From positions 18,605 to 82,604 of the forward strand of contig JANWJO010000016.1 in NCBI GenBank assembly GCA_025449435.1: DNA of 64,000 nucleotides, in the 5' to 3' direction. A program made the position numbers and the translations under genes. The notes under the pieces are model-generated. The model was not told the DNA's origin, made no database searches, and was given only the letters and a program-made list of their open reading frames with translations. The DNA is from Chloroflexota bacterium (GTDB lineage: Bacteria; Chloroflexota; UBA4733). Position 1 is the stretch's first letter; each line of letters opens with the position of its first letter. Positions 17,863-26,508 of the stretch are shown in pieces.

Positions 17863-18199
17863 GGGTAGCCAAAACCTTTCCCTGCTAAACATCGACACCA
17901 TGTCAGCCGGGCAAGGTCTCGCGAAGCAAGGGTGCTGTCATCTCGGGCGGGCGAAAACTGACGGAATACCCTCAGGTTGAACCGATATCCAACGGATGCA
18001 CAGCAAGCAAGCCAGGCTGAAACCTCACCGGGCGGCGAGGATAGATCAACCTAGCACAACACGGGAACGCTCCACATAAAGGGTCGTTTACGGCTAGAGT
18101 GTACCACGGTCGCCTGTCACTCTGCCGCAGCGGTGGCGCGTTCGACGCAACCTGCTGCCGGCGGTGGGTTAGAATGGGCGCCATAAGGAGGTCCCCGCC
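17863..18199. other. Divergent intergenic region upstream of the glc operon
   Basis: About 300-340 bases without a credible gene. It must hold the promoters of the ABC-F gene and of glcD. On the plus strand a TAGAAT at 18170-18175 could serve as -10, but no matching -35 is visible. AGGAGG just before ATG 18200 is the glcD ribosome-binding site. I see no strong palindrome or riboswitch-like fold by eye. Confidence 0.5.
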
Positions 18200-19648
18200 A
18201 TGGACATAACAGCCGTACAAACCGAGCTCGAGCGCATCGTTGGGCGCGGCGGCGTTATCTCACGTGCCGATGAACTCCAAGTCTATGAGTATGATGGCTC
18301 CCTCGACATGCACAAGCCAAGTCTCGTGGTGTTCCCTTCGACAACCCAGCAGGTAGCCGAAATAGTAAAGATCGCGGCTCGGGCCGGTCTCCCAGTCATT
18401 CCACGCGGGTCGGGCACTGGGCTTTCCGGTGGCGCTGTCCCCATTTGCGGCGGGATCATCGTCGGCACAGCGCGGATGAATCGAGTGCTCTCGATCGACT
18501 ATGCCAACCGGCGAGCCATTGTCCAACCCGGTGTGATCAATTATGAACTTTCACATCAAATGGAGCACCAAGGGTACTTTTATGCGCCCGATCCGTCGAG
18601 CCAGAAGGTGTGCACCATTGGTGGCAATGTGGCGGAGAACTCCGGTGGCCCGCATTGCTTGTCGTATGGTGCAACGACGAACCATATTCTGGACTTGGAG
18701 TTGGTGCTACCTTCGGGCGACATAATCCACACAGCCGGACCAGAGGGCGAGGCACGCGGTCTCGACCTTACTGGTGCCGTTGTGGGGTCTGAGGGTACGT
18801 TTGGCATCGCGACCGCGATTACCGTCAAACTCACGCGCCTGCCCGAACTGACCCGAGTGATCCTGGCCATTTTCCGGTCCATCGACGAAGCATCGAGTGC
18901 GGTTTCCGCCATCATCGGGGCCGGCATCGTGCCGGCGGCTTTGGAGATGATGGACCAGTTATGTTGCCGTGCCATCGAAGCCGCGTATCACGCGGGGTAT
19001 CCGCCTGATGCTAGCGCCGTACTGCTCGTCGAACTCGATGGGCTCACGGAATCGGTGACCGAACTGTCACTCCGTGTCGAGGCCATATGTCACGAGCAAG
19101 GCGCCTCCGAAATACGCGCGGCTACCAGCCCGACCGAGCGGGCCGCGCTGTGGGCCGGCCGCAAAGGGGCACTCGGCGCCCTGGGCAGGCTGGCACCAAA
19201 CTACTACATCCAGGATGGAGTCGTGCCCAGAACGAAGTTGCCTGGAACGCTCAAGTTTGTGGAAGAGGTGTCCAAGGACATTGGATTGCCAATCGCCAAC
19301 GTATTTCACGCTGGTGATGGAAACCTCCACCCTAACATCTTGTTTGATCGCCGCGACGCATCCGCCGTCGAGCGCACCTTGCGTGGGGGCACAGAAATCC
19401 TGCGCTACTGCGTAGAGCAAGGTGGTGTTGTTTCGGGCGAACATGGCATTGGCTTAGAAAAACGTGACCATATGCCCTTGCTGTTTACCGCCGACGATCT
19501 GGCTGCGATGTACAAGCTCAAAGGTTGCTTCAACCCACTGGCCCTCTTTAATCCGGACAAGGTGTTTCCGCCGGTGCGCGGCTGTGGCGAGGTGCGCGAC
19601 CAGAAAGTAGCGGCCCGGCTTGCCAAAGAAGGTATCTATGCCTGTTGA
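18200..19648 (+). CDS. glcD: Glycolate oxidase FAD-binding catalytic subunit GlcD
   Basis: 482 residues, FAD-linked oxidase of the VAO/PCMH fold. PRGSGTGLSGGAVP binds the FAD pyrophosphate, GGNVAENSGGPH and GAVVGSEGTFGIAT follow, and the C-terminal domain carries HAGDGNLHPN and SGEHGIGLEKRD. It oxidises glycolate (or D-lactate) to the 2-oxoacid. AGGAGG precedes ATG 18200 closely. It is the first gene of glcD-glcE-glcF-metF and overlaps glcE by 11 bases. D-lactate dehydrogenase is the main alternative, but the GlcE and GlcF partners favour glycolate. Confidence 0.93.
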   Translation: MDITAVQTELERIVGRGGVISRADELQVYEYDGSLDMHKPSLVVFPSTTQQVAEIVKIAARAGLPVIPRGSGTGLSGGAVPICGGIIVGTARMNRVLSIDYANRRAIVQPGVINYELSHQMEHQGYFYAPDPSSQKVCTIGGNVAENSGGPHCLSYGATTNHILDLELVLPSGDIIHTAGPEGEARGLDLTGAVVGSEGTFGIATAITVKLTRLPELTRVILAIFRSIDEASSAVSAIIGAGIVPAALEMMDQLCCRAIEAAYHAGYPPDASAVLLVELDGLTESVTELSLRVEAICHEQGASEIRAATSPTERAALWAGRKGALGALGRLAPNYYIQDGVVPRTKLPGTLKFVEEVSKDIGLPIANVFHAGDGNLHPNILFDRRDASAVERTLRGGTEILRYCVEQGGVVSGEHGIGLEKRDHMPLLFTADDLAAMYKLKGCFNPLALFNPDKVFPPVRGCGEVRDQKVAARLAKEGIYAC

Positions 19649-20936
19649 CCTCCATGCACCGGCAGCCCAGCCCGATTTCGCGTGCCGGACGTTGACCGGT
19701 GCTGCGTGCAGTCAGTTCGCTGTACAAGATATCGAACCGCAGTTCGTGTTGGAGCCCGAAACCGAGCAGGAAGTTGCAGGGGCGCTCAAGGTGTGCGCCG
19801 AACGGGGCCTGGCTGTGGTCCCTTGGGGTGGCGGTACCTTGATGTCCATAGGGGCGCCATTGCGGCACTATGATGTCGCCTTGAGTATGGCTCGGATGAA
19901 TCAGGTGATTGCCTACGAACCAGCCGACCTCACTATGGCAGTACAAGCGGGCTGTACGTTGCAAACGCTCAAGGACACACTGGCAAGTCATGGTCAAATG
20001 CTGCCATTTGACGCTGCCGAACCCGAACGTGCGACGGTAGGTGGATTGGTGGCGACCAATATCGTGGGGCCGCGTCGCTTTGGAAGCGGGAGTTTTCGCG
20101 ACTTGCTTATCGGCATTCACGTGGCCAGTCCGGAGGGTACGGTGACCAAGGCTGGCGGCATGGTGGTGAAGAACGTCAGTGGCTACGACCTCATGAAACT
20201 ACATCTCGGAGCATTGGGGTCGCTCGGCGTACTGACACGCCTGAACTTCAAGGTGCTCACCGCTCCAGATGAGGACCACACGGGCGTGGTGGAAGGCTCA
20301 CTAGCTGACCTGTGTACATTGGGAGCCGTGCTGGCTGGGTCACAGGCCAAGTTGGATAGCTTGGAACTGATAAGCGCGAACGCCGTGACGCCAAGCGTTG
20401 TCCAATGGCGTCTGGCTACGCGAGTCACGGGGTCCCCGGCTGGTGTGGCGCGCAAGCAGCGGCTCGTCGAAGCTGCGGCGACGGACCTTGGACTTGGAGT
20501 GGAATGGCTCGACGTAGCTGCCGGCGCGACATTATGGCAACGATGTGCGGGGTTCATAGGTGCGCAAGCTGGCCGCGGCGAAGAAGCCCTCGTGCGGATG
20601 ATGGCGCTGCCCGCTCAGCTTTCAAGCCTTATCAATACTGTCCTTCGGATGGCTGCTGCTGCTGGACTCATCACTGCTGTGGTTGCTCACGTTGGCGATG
20701 GGATGGCGTACGTGCGATTGGCCTCCGGTTCGCACATGTTGATCGAAGGATTGCCTGTTTGGCTATCGGGCGCACAAGCGGAGTATCCACATTGCGTCGT
20801 ATTGAGTAGTCCACTTGTGCTGCACCGTACCCTTCCAGTGTGGGGCGCAGCGACTTCGGGCGATGCGCTCATGCGCCATATCAAAGCGGTGCACGATCCA
20901 GCGGACATACTCAACCCAGGTAGGCTGTTTGCGTAG
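19638..20936 (+). CDS. glcE: Glycolate oxidase FAD-binding subunit GlcE
   Basis: 432 residues. An N-terminal FAD-binding_4 domain has VVPWGGGTLMSIGAP, TVGGLVATNIVGPRR and VKNVSGYDLMKLHLGALGSL, all typical of GlcE. It ends with DILNPGRLF. In the glycolate oxidase complex GlcD and GlcE both hold flavin and pass electrons to GlcF. ATG 19638 follows GAAGG and overlaps the glcD stop by 11 bases; an earlier in-frame start at 19620 is less likely. The 66-base gap to glcF has no visible terminator, so the operon continues. Confidence 0.92.
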   Translation: MPVDLHAPAAQPDFACRTLTGAACSQFAVQDIEPQFVLEPETEQEVAGALKVCAERGLAVVPWGGGTLMSIGAPLRHYDVALSMARMNQVIAYEPADLTMAVQAGCTLQTLKDTLASHGQMLPFDAAEPERATVGGLVATNIVGPRRFGSGSFRDLLIGIHVASPEGTVTKAGGMVVKNVSGYDLMKLHLGALGSLGVLTRLNFKVLTAPDEDHTGVVEGSLADLCTLGAVLAGSQAKLDSLELISANAVTPSVVQWRLATRVTGSPAGVARKQRLVEAAATDLGLGVEWLDVAAGATLWQRCAGFIGAQAGRGEEALVRMMALPAQLSSLINTVLRMAAAAGLITAVVAHVGDGMAYVRLASGSHMLIEGLPVWLSGAQAEYPHCVVLSSPLVLHRTLPVWGAATSGDALMRHIKAVHDPADILNPGRLFA

Positions 20937-21002
20937 CCCTGTAGAGATCACGCAACAGTAATCGACCACTCGGGAGCCGGCAAGAGAAATGGGCACACGG
21001 TT

Positions 21003-22313
21003 ATGACCACGATGCCAAGTACGTCACTATTGCGCGGATTTGCTGCACCCGACGTACCGCCCGACGACGTGATCGGCCGGTGTGTACTGTGCGGTTTTTG
21101 CTTGCCCACCTGCCCAACCTACCGTCTCACCTACAATGAAGCCAGTTCACCTCGAGGTCGCATCCACTTGATCCGTTCGGTTGCCAGCGGCCAGATCGCT
21201 GTGGATGCCACCGTATTCCAGGAGCAAATGAGCCAGTGTTTGAATTGTCGCGCGTGTGAGGCGGTATGCCCATCTGGTGTGGCGTATGGTCAGCTCGTCG
21301 AGCCCGCTCGCGCCCAAATTGTGCGTGCTACGTCCGGCCCTGCGTGGCAACGCTTACTGCGGTATCTCGTGTTTCAACGCGTCTTCGGTGACATGCGCGT
21401 CTTCCGGCTCCTCTCGGCGTCAATCCGCCTGTATCAACTGAGCGGGCTGGGCAAGCTGGCACGAGCGACCGGCGTTCTAAAGGCTTTGAAGCTAGACGCC
21501 CAAGAGCGTTTGCTGCCGCCGATCCCAGCGGAGTTTGTGACGCCCGTGGGCCAGCAGTGGCTACCACCGGACGGCGCCGTTCGTCACCGCGTGGGCCTGT
21601 TTACCGGTTGCATTATGAGCACAGCGTTCTCCGATACTGACCTAGCGACCGCCCGCGTACTGGCTCGCAACGGCTGTGCGGTGACGGCAGTTGCCGGGCA
21701 AGGCTGCTGCGGCGCACTTGCTATACACGCAGGGGATCCCGCTGAGGGTAGGCGGCGCGCGCGCGCCAATATCCAGGCCTTCGAGCGCTTGCACCTCGAC
21801 GCGGTCATCGTCAACGCCGCCGGCTGTGGTGCAGCACTGAAGGAGTATCCGCATCTCTTCCACGAGGATCCTGCCTGGCAGCGGCGTGCAGAGGCATTTT
21901 CGTCATCGGTACAGGATGCCAGCCAATATCTAGCAAGCATCGGTATCAAGGCTCCCCAACGGATGGACGTCACCGTGACGTACCAAGAACCCTGTCACCT
22001 CGCCCACGCGCAGCGCATCACGGCCGAGCCGCGCATGCTCCTTGCAGCGGTTCCGGGCCTTCAACTCGTGGAAATGGAAGAGGCCAGCCTATGTTGCGGC
22101 AGTGCGGGCATCTATAACGTGACAAACCCGATCATGTCCCAACAGCTGGGCGAGCGCAAGCTCAACAACGCGCTGGCCACCAATGCCAGCATTATCGTCT
22201 CGGCCAATCCAGGGTGCATCATGCAACTTCACGGTGGTCTCAATGCTCGCGGATCGCCCGTTCACGTGATGCATCTCATGGACCTTCTGGACAAGGCATA
22301 CGGCGACCAGTGA
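21003..22313 (+). CDS. glcF: Glycolate oxidase iron-sulfur subunit GlcF
   Basis: 436 residues. Two 4Fe-4S ferredoxin motifs, CVLCGFCLPTCP and CLNCRACEAVCPSGV, are followed by two CCG (heterodisulfide-reductase-like) domains with GQGCCGAL and SLCCGSAG. It carries electrons from the GlcD/GlcE flavins to the membrane quinone pool in the family. ATG 21003 or 21012 is the start. The stop codon overlaps the GTG start of metF, so translation of the two is coupled. The CCG pattern also appears in lactate oxidase LutA/LldE-type proteins, but the neighbours decide for GlcF. Confidence 0.93.
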   Translation: MTTMPSTSLLRGFAAPDVPPDDVIGRCVLCGFCLPTCPTYRLTYNEASSPRGRIHLIRSVASGQIAVDATVFQEQMSQCLNCRACEAVCPSGVAYGQLVEPARAQIVRATSGPAWQRLLRYLVFQRVFGDMRVFRLLSASIRLYQLSGLGKLARATGVLKALKLDAQERLLPPIPAEFVTPVGQQWLPPDGAVRHRVGLFTGCIMSTAFSDTDLATARVLARNGCAVTAVAGQGCCGALAIHAGDPAEGRRRARANIQAFERLHLDAVIVNAAGCGAALKEYPHLFHEDPAWQRRAEAFSSSVQDASQYLASIGIKAPQRMDVTVTYQEPCHLAHAQRITAEPRMLLAAVPGLQLVEMEEASLCCGSAGIYNVTNPIMSQQLGERKLNNALATNASIIVSANPGCIMQLHGGLNARGSPVHVMHLMDLLDKAYGDQ

Positions 22314-23281
22314 CGCGAACACCAGTCAGCCGGTTGGAGACGCTCCTCCGGCAGGGAGTGTTCACCGTTACCGGTGAAATTGCTCCGCCCAAGGCCGCCA
22401 GCCGAGAGATGGTGGAACGCAGCGCTCGTGTGATCGGCGACTCTGTCGATGCCATCAACGTCACCGACAATCAGCGCGGGCTCGCCCGCATGTCGAGCTT
22501 GGGCGCGGGCGTGTGCCTGGAGATGGCCGGTCACGAAGCCGTGGCGCAAATCACCTGCCAGCATCGCAATCGCGTGGCGTTGCAGGCCGATGTCTTGTCG
22601 ATGGCGGCGCTCGGCATCCGCAATGTGGTGGCGATGACTGGGGACCACCCGCGCCTGGGCGACCATGTCGACGCCAAACATGTGCTTGACCTCAACTCGT
22701 TCCGGCTACTGCGCATCTTGCGCACCTTGCGAGACGAGGCGACGTTTGCTTCTGGGACCCCGCTGCGGGAAGCGCCCAGCATCTTTATCGGCGCAGTGGC
22801 CAATCCCAATCTCGAATCCGCCACCCGCACCGAAAAGAAGATCGAAGCCGGCGCCGAATTCATTCAAACTCAACCAGTATTCGATGTCGAGCGTTTCCGC
22901 GTGTGGATGGAAGAGGCCCGCAGCCTTGGGTTGCCTGAACGGGCATTCATTCTGGCTGGTGTGATGTTGGTACGCAGCGAACAGTCGGCACAGTACATGC
23001 GCGACCAGATCAAGGGAGTCGGCATGACGGAGCGCGTGATCGAACGTTTGCGAGCGGCGCCAGATCCCAACTCCGAGGGGATTCGCATCGCCGTGGAAAC
23101 CATCCTCGCGCTGCGCCAGGAGCCCGGTGTGTCAGGAGTTCACCTCATGTCGATCAGTTGGAGCAAAGCTATTCCTCAGGTAGCAATGGATGCTGGGTTA
23201 CTCCCAAGACCGCGCGTAGAAAAACCACTCATTGCCCGGCCCGCGCGATCTGCAAAGCGAGAACTGGTTGAGGTCGATTAG
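22310..23281 (+). CDS. metF: Methylenetetrahydrofolate reductase, MetF family
   Basis: 323 residues, flavin TIM-barrel. It shows TGEIAPPK near the N-terminus, INVTDNQRG, MTGDHPRLGDH and the substrate-site motif FIQTQPVFD. It reduces 5,10-methylene-THF to 5-methyl-THF. GTG 22310 overlaps the glcF stop as GTGA, the tightest possible coupling; frames beginning at 22214 run inside glcF and are rejected. Placement behind glycolate oxidase suggests that glyoxylate made by GlcDEF feeds glycine and C1-folate metabolism. Whether MetF here uses NAD(P)H or takes electrons from another carrier cannot be seen. Confidence 0.88.
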   Translation: MTRTPVSRLETLLRQGVFTVTGEIAPPKAASREMVERSARVIGDSVDAINVTDNQRGLARMSSLGAGVCLEMAGHEAVAQITCQHRNRVALQADVLSMAALGIRNVVAMTGDHPRLGDHVDAKHVLDLNSFRLLRILRTLRDEATFASGTPLREAPSIFIGAVANPNLESATRTEKKIEAGAEFIQTQPVFDVERFRVWMEEARSLGLPERAFILAGVMLVRSEQSAQYMRDQIKGVGMTERVIERLRAAPDPNSEGIRIAVETILALRQEPGVSGVHLMSISWSKAIPQVAMDAGLLPRPRVEKPLIARPARSAKRELVEVD

Positions 23282-23300
23282 TACGTGGCCGTTGTCGTCG

Positions 23301-23618
23301 TCAGTCGAGGTGGAACATTTCTGGTAACAGCAAGGCGAAGCCAGTCGCAGGGTCGGTGTTCACCTCGATAAACGGGGCCATCGACTGCTGCCAGCGCTCG
23401 TTCACCGGGTCTGCCGATATGGTGCGCACCATGCACTCAAAGTCGTCCACTTCAAGATATGCGAACAGCGTATGTTGGTGCAGGTAAATGCTGTAGTTCG
23501 TCATCCCCGCCGCGCGTAAGGCAGCGAGCATGTCCGGCCAGATGTCATCGTGGCGCCGCTTATAGTCGGCTGCGTCGACCTCGGGCCGCAGTTCCATCGT
23601 AAACGCAATGCGCCGCAC
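23301..23618 (-). CDS. L-rhamnose mutarotase family protein (RhaM-like)
   Basis: 105 residues, the usual length of RhaM. Key features are the AFTMELRPE strand, YKRRHDDIWPD with the catalytic-type His, NYSIYLH, LFAYLEV and W..(M)AP. The family interconverts anomers of L-rhamnose or related sugars, a step before isomerisation or oxidation. GTG 23618 with an AAAGGGA site is the start. It follows the FucI/AraA-like isomerase on the same strand, and its start lies 45 bases after that gene's stop, so they form an operon. That pairing supports a hexose or deoxyhexose substrate for both. Confidence 0.85.
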   Translation of the reverse strand: MRRIAFTMELRPEVDAADYKRRHDDIWPDMLAALRAAGMTNYSIYLHQHTLFAYLEVDDFECMVRTISADPVNERWQQSMAPFIEVNTDPATGFALLLPEMFHLD

Positions 23619-23663
23619 AGACCATTTCCCTTTCCGCTTCAGGCAGCGTGCCTGAACACTCAA

Positions 23664-25118
23664 CTACACGGCTTCCACAGCAAGACCCAACATCCTGCCG
23701 ACCTTGGCAAGTCGCCCGAGTTGGTGCCCGATGCCCAACGCCACGTGATGCGTGGGACCTCGCTCGCACCAAGCGTCGATGAACTGGGCAGGATTTTGCC
23801 GAAACTGGAGGCGAGAGTTGGTGTTGCCGATAGCCAATGTCGGTCCGGATATGCAATGTCCTTCCGCCACTAGCAGCGTGAGTGCGCTGTCGCGGGTTTG
23901 GGTGAGGCCAGCGATTGTAATGGGGCCTGTACGCACCGTGCACTCCACACTCAACCCGTGGCCCCGCTTCCCGTGCAACACGCCAAGCCCGCGCATCAGC
24001 GGCCGCCCGTCAGCGATGCCCACGTGCGCCGGTCCGTCATGACCCATGAGCAGAAACTGCTCGTTGAAGTCCATGGCATAAAACTCGGTGAACGATCCGC
24101 CGGCGTCAAGTGCATCCAGCATGAGCATGGCGATGCACGTCTTGATGTCACCCTCACCCGCAGCTGGCACACCACGAGCGGTCAACAAACTGTTGCCAAG
24201 GATGAGCGACGCGCCCAACACTTCGCTGGGGTTACCCGCTAATCCACGATAGTAGTACGTGAGACCGTTCAATCTGAAGTCCGCAACCAGTTGGTCCAGG
24301 CCGACGGCAACCTGGCTGGCCCAGATGAGCGCTTCTGGGGTTACCGTCTGACTGATTCGGTCCGTGCCGGCTGCCGCCGTGTCGAAGGTGGCGTGCACCT
24401 CGGCCATCTTGTCGCCCACGGATCGATCCGTCGAGGGTGGAATACGGGCCTGCAAGTCATCGATCTCAAGAAGCTCAACCTGACAACCAAGTTGCGCTTC
24501 GAGGGCTGTGAAGTCTGCATACATGTCCAGCATGCCGGGGTAAGTGTGGCCGAGGAAACCAACGCGCGCTGTGGTAATCGCTCGGCGAACGCTGGCTGCG
24601 AGCACCCAATCACGCATCAGTTCACTGGCACGTGGATCTCCCGAGAGCTGCCCCGAGATGACATTAATAGTGATGCGGGCCCTGGCGAATGCGTGAGAGA
24701 TCTCTGGAACGCAGCACGCACAGCAATTGGCAAGCCATTCGGCGGTATCGGCGTGCTCGTAGTCCAGTGCTGCACAGGGCTGCAAGTTCAAGATCACCAC
24801 TTGCCTGTTCAGGCTATGAACAGCCGGCAGCACTTGAGACGATGTGGCATAGGTGCCAACATAACAGAACACCAAATCGAGGTCGGAACGGCCAAACAAG
24901 GCTCCGGCATCCCGAGCCGCGTCCGCTGTATCCACGAGGCCAGCCGACACCACTTGCGCGCCGAAACCGGTGAGGACTTGCTCGATGACGGCTTGATTGC
25001 CGGTGAGCTTGTCTCGCAGGCCAGGAAACTGATCCCAGTAAGCCGCCAGGCCAATGCCAAACACCCCAACGCGCGCCGGTGCGCGCCGTGCAGCTGCCGC
25101 GAGAGCGCGTTCCGTCAT
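23664..25118 (-). CDS. L-fucose/L-arabinose isomerase-like protein
   Basis: 484 residues, resembling the FucI/AraA isomerase superfamily. Segments GVFGIGLAAYWDQFPG, FCYVGTYATSSQVLP, GFLGHTYPGMLDMYAD and NPSEVLGASLILGN, plus a C-terminal domain with late histidines, fit the three-domain layout. These enzymes convert aldoses to ketoses at a Mn site. ATG 25118 has GGAG seven bases upstream; a longer frame to 25403 would run through the start of the divergent dehydratase. With RhaM it forms a two-gene operon. The exact sugar is unknown, and members of this superfamily also occur as non-isomerase paralogs. Confidence 0.8.
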   Translation of the reverse strand: MTERALAAAARRAPARVGVFGIGLAAYWDQFPGLRDKLTGNQAVIEQVLTGFGAQVVSAGLVDTADAARDAGALFGRSDLDLVFCYVGTYATSSQVLPAVHSLNRQVVILNLQPCAALDYEHADTAEWLANCCACCVPEISHAFARARITINVISGQLSGDPRASELMRDWVLAASVRRAITTARVGFLGHTYPGMLDMYADFTALEAQLGCQVELLEIDDLQARIPPSTDRSVGDKMAEVHATFDTAAAGTDRISQTVTPEALIWASQVAVGLDQLVADFRLNGLTYYYRGLAGNPSEVLGASLILGNSLLTARGVPAAGEGDIKTCIAMLMLDALDAGGSFTEFYAMDFNEQFLLMGHDGPAHVGIADGRPLMRGLGVLHGKRGHGLSVECTVRTGPITIAGLTQTRDSALTLLVAEGHCISGPTLAIGNTNSRLQFRQNPAQFIDAWCERGPTHHVALGIGHQLGRLAKVGRMLGLAVEAV

Positions 25119-25259
25119 AGCTTGGCTCCAATCAGCTCTCGAAGGATGTGCGGCATGAATCTCCTTGCCAATGGTAGCAACTGCGCTGACCGGACACACC
25201 TTGCTAGAATAGGCAGCCGTGGTACGAGCGGGGCCACGATCAGAGAGAGCAAGGAAGCC

Positions 25260-26504
25260 ATGACGGAACGCGGCCTGCCACCTATCACCATCACCGATGT
25301 GCGCGTCATTTTGACCGCGCCGAATGGCATACGGCTCGTGGTCGTTAAGGTAGAAACCAGCGAACCGGGGTTGTATGGCCTTGGCTGCGCCACATTCACC
25401 CAACGTCCGCTGGCGGTGGCCACCTCCGTCACCGAGTATCTACGTCCGTTCCTCTTGGGGAAGGACCCCGAACGGATTGAGGACATCTATCAATCCTCGT
25501 TCGTGAGCTCGTACTGGCGCAATGGACCCGTCCTCGGCAATGCCCTTAGCGGGGTAGACATGGCGCTGTGGGACATTAAGGGCAAGCGTGCCGGCATGCC
25601 AGTGTATGACCTACTCGGAGGCAAGTGCCGTGAAGCGGCTGCTTTATATACCCACGTGAGTGGACGCGACCCGCAAGAAGTGGCCGACAACGCGCGTGCC
25701 GGTGTCGAGCGCGGCTACCGGTTTATACGCTGCCAGATGCACGTGGCCGGCTACGCCACCTACGGAGCCGGCGGTGGCACGGCGGTAGCGCGACCCTCCA
25801 AGATTACGCCGCATCACCAGGTGTTCGAACCGCTGTTTTACATCCGGCAAACGCCCAAGCTGTTCGAGCACCTGCGAGCGCAGTTGGGCGACCAGGTAGA
25901 ACTGTTACACGATATCCACGAGCGCATTCCACCCATCCAGGCGATTGGCCTCGCCAAGGACCTGGAACAGTTCAAGCTGTTCTTCCTGGAAGATCCCTTC
26001 GCTCCTGAAGACGTGGATTACTTCCGGTTGATGCGCCAGCAGACGGCTATTCCAATTGCCATGGGTGAGCTCTTCAATAACCCTCAGGAGTACGTGCCCC
26101 TCATCAAGGACCGGCTCATCGACTTCATCAGGGTGCACATTTCCCAAATTGGTGGGTTGGGACCAGCGCGCAAGCTCGCGGCGTTGTGCGAGTTCTTTGG
26201 TGTTCGCACTGCCTGGCACGGGCCGGGCGATGTGTCGCCGGTCGGGCATGCGGCCAATCTGGCGCTGGACCTTGCGTGCTACAACTTCGGTATTCAAGAA
26301 GAAACGAACTTCCGCCCCGAGACTCGCGAGGTTTTCCCCGGCTGCCCAGAAATTCGCAACGGGTATATGTGGTCCAACGATAAGCCGGGGCTGGGTATCG
26401 ATATCGACGAAACGCTTGCTGCCAAATTTCCATTCCCAGCGCACCAATACAATGGAGCATGGGAAGCGATTAGGATGGAAGACGGCACGATCGTCCGTCC
26501 GTAA
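25260..26504 (+). CDS. RspA/ManD-type enolase-superfamily sugar-acid dehydratase
   Basis: 414 residues. The sequence follows RspA/D-mannonate dehydratase closely: RCQMHV with the following YATYG segment, HDIHERIPP, FLEDPF, GELFNNPQE, HISQIGGLGPARK, HGPGDVSPVGHAAN, FGIQEE, REVFPG and PGLGIDIDE. Metal ligands (Asp, Glu, Glu) and the Arg/Tyr and His acid-base residues of ManD all have counterparts. It should dehydrate an aldonic acid to a 2-keto-3-deoxy acid. ATG 25260 with AAGGAA just upstream is the start; the longer frame from 24291 is antisense to the isomerase. Divergent from the isomerase-RhaM pair and convergent with the aminoacylase. Some RspA homologs have little or no mannonate activity. 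Confidence 0.88.
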   Translation: MTERGLPPITITDVRVILTAPNGIRLVVVKVETSEPGLYGLGCATFTQRPLAVATSVTEYLRPFLLGKDPERIEDIYQSSFVSSYWRNGPVLGNALSGVDMALWDIKGKRAGMPVYDLLGGKCREAAALYTHVSGRDPQEVADNARAGVERGYRFIRCQMHVAGYATYGAGGGTAVARPSKITPHHQVFEPLFYIRQTPKLFEHLRAQLGDQVELLHDIHERIPPIQAIGLAKDLEQFKLFFLEDPFAPEDVDYFRLMRQQTAIPIAMGELFNNPQEYVPLIKDRLIDFIRVHISQIGGLGPARKLAALCEFFGVRTAWHGPGDVSPVGHAANLALDLACYNFGIQEETNFRPETREVFPGCPEIRNGYMWSNDKPGLGIDIDETLAAKFPFPAHQYNGAWEAIRMEDGTIVRP

Positions 26505-26508
26505 CGTC

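Noticed and set aside
24291..25259. Long plus-strand extension that would make the RspA-like enzyme 737 residues
   Set aside because: It is antisense to the isomerase gene, has no family match, and ATG 25260 has a good ribosome-binding site at the family start.
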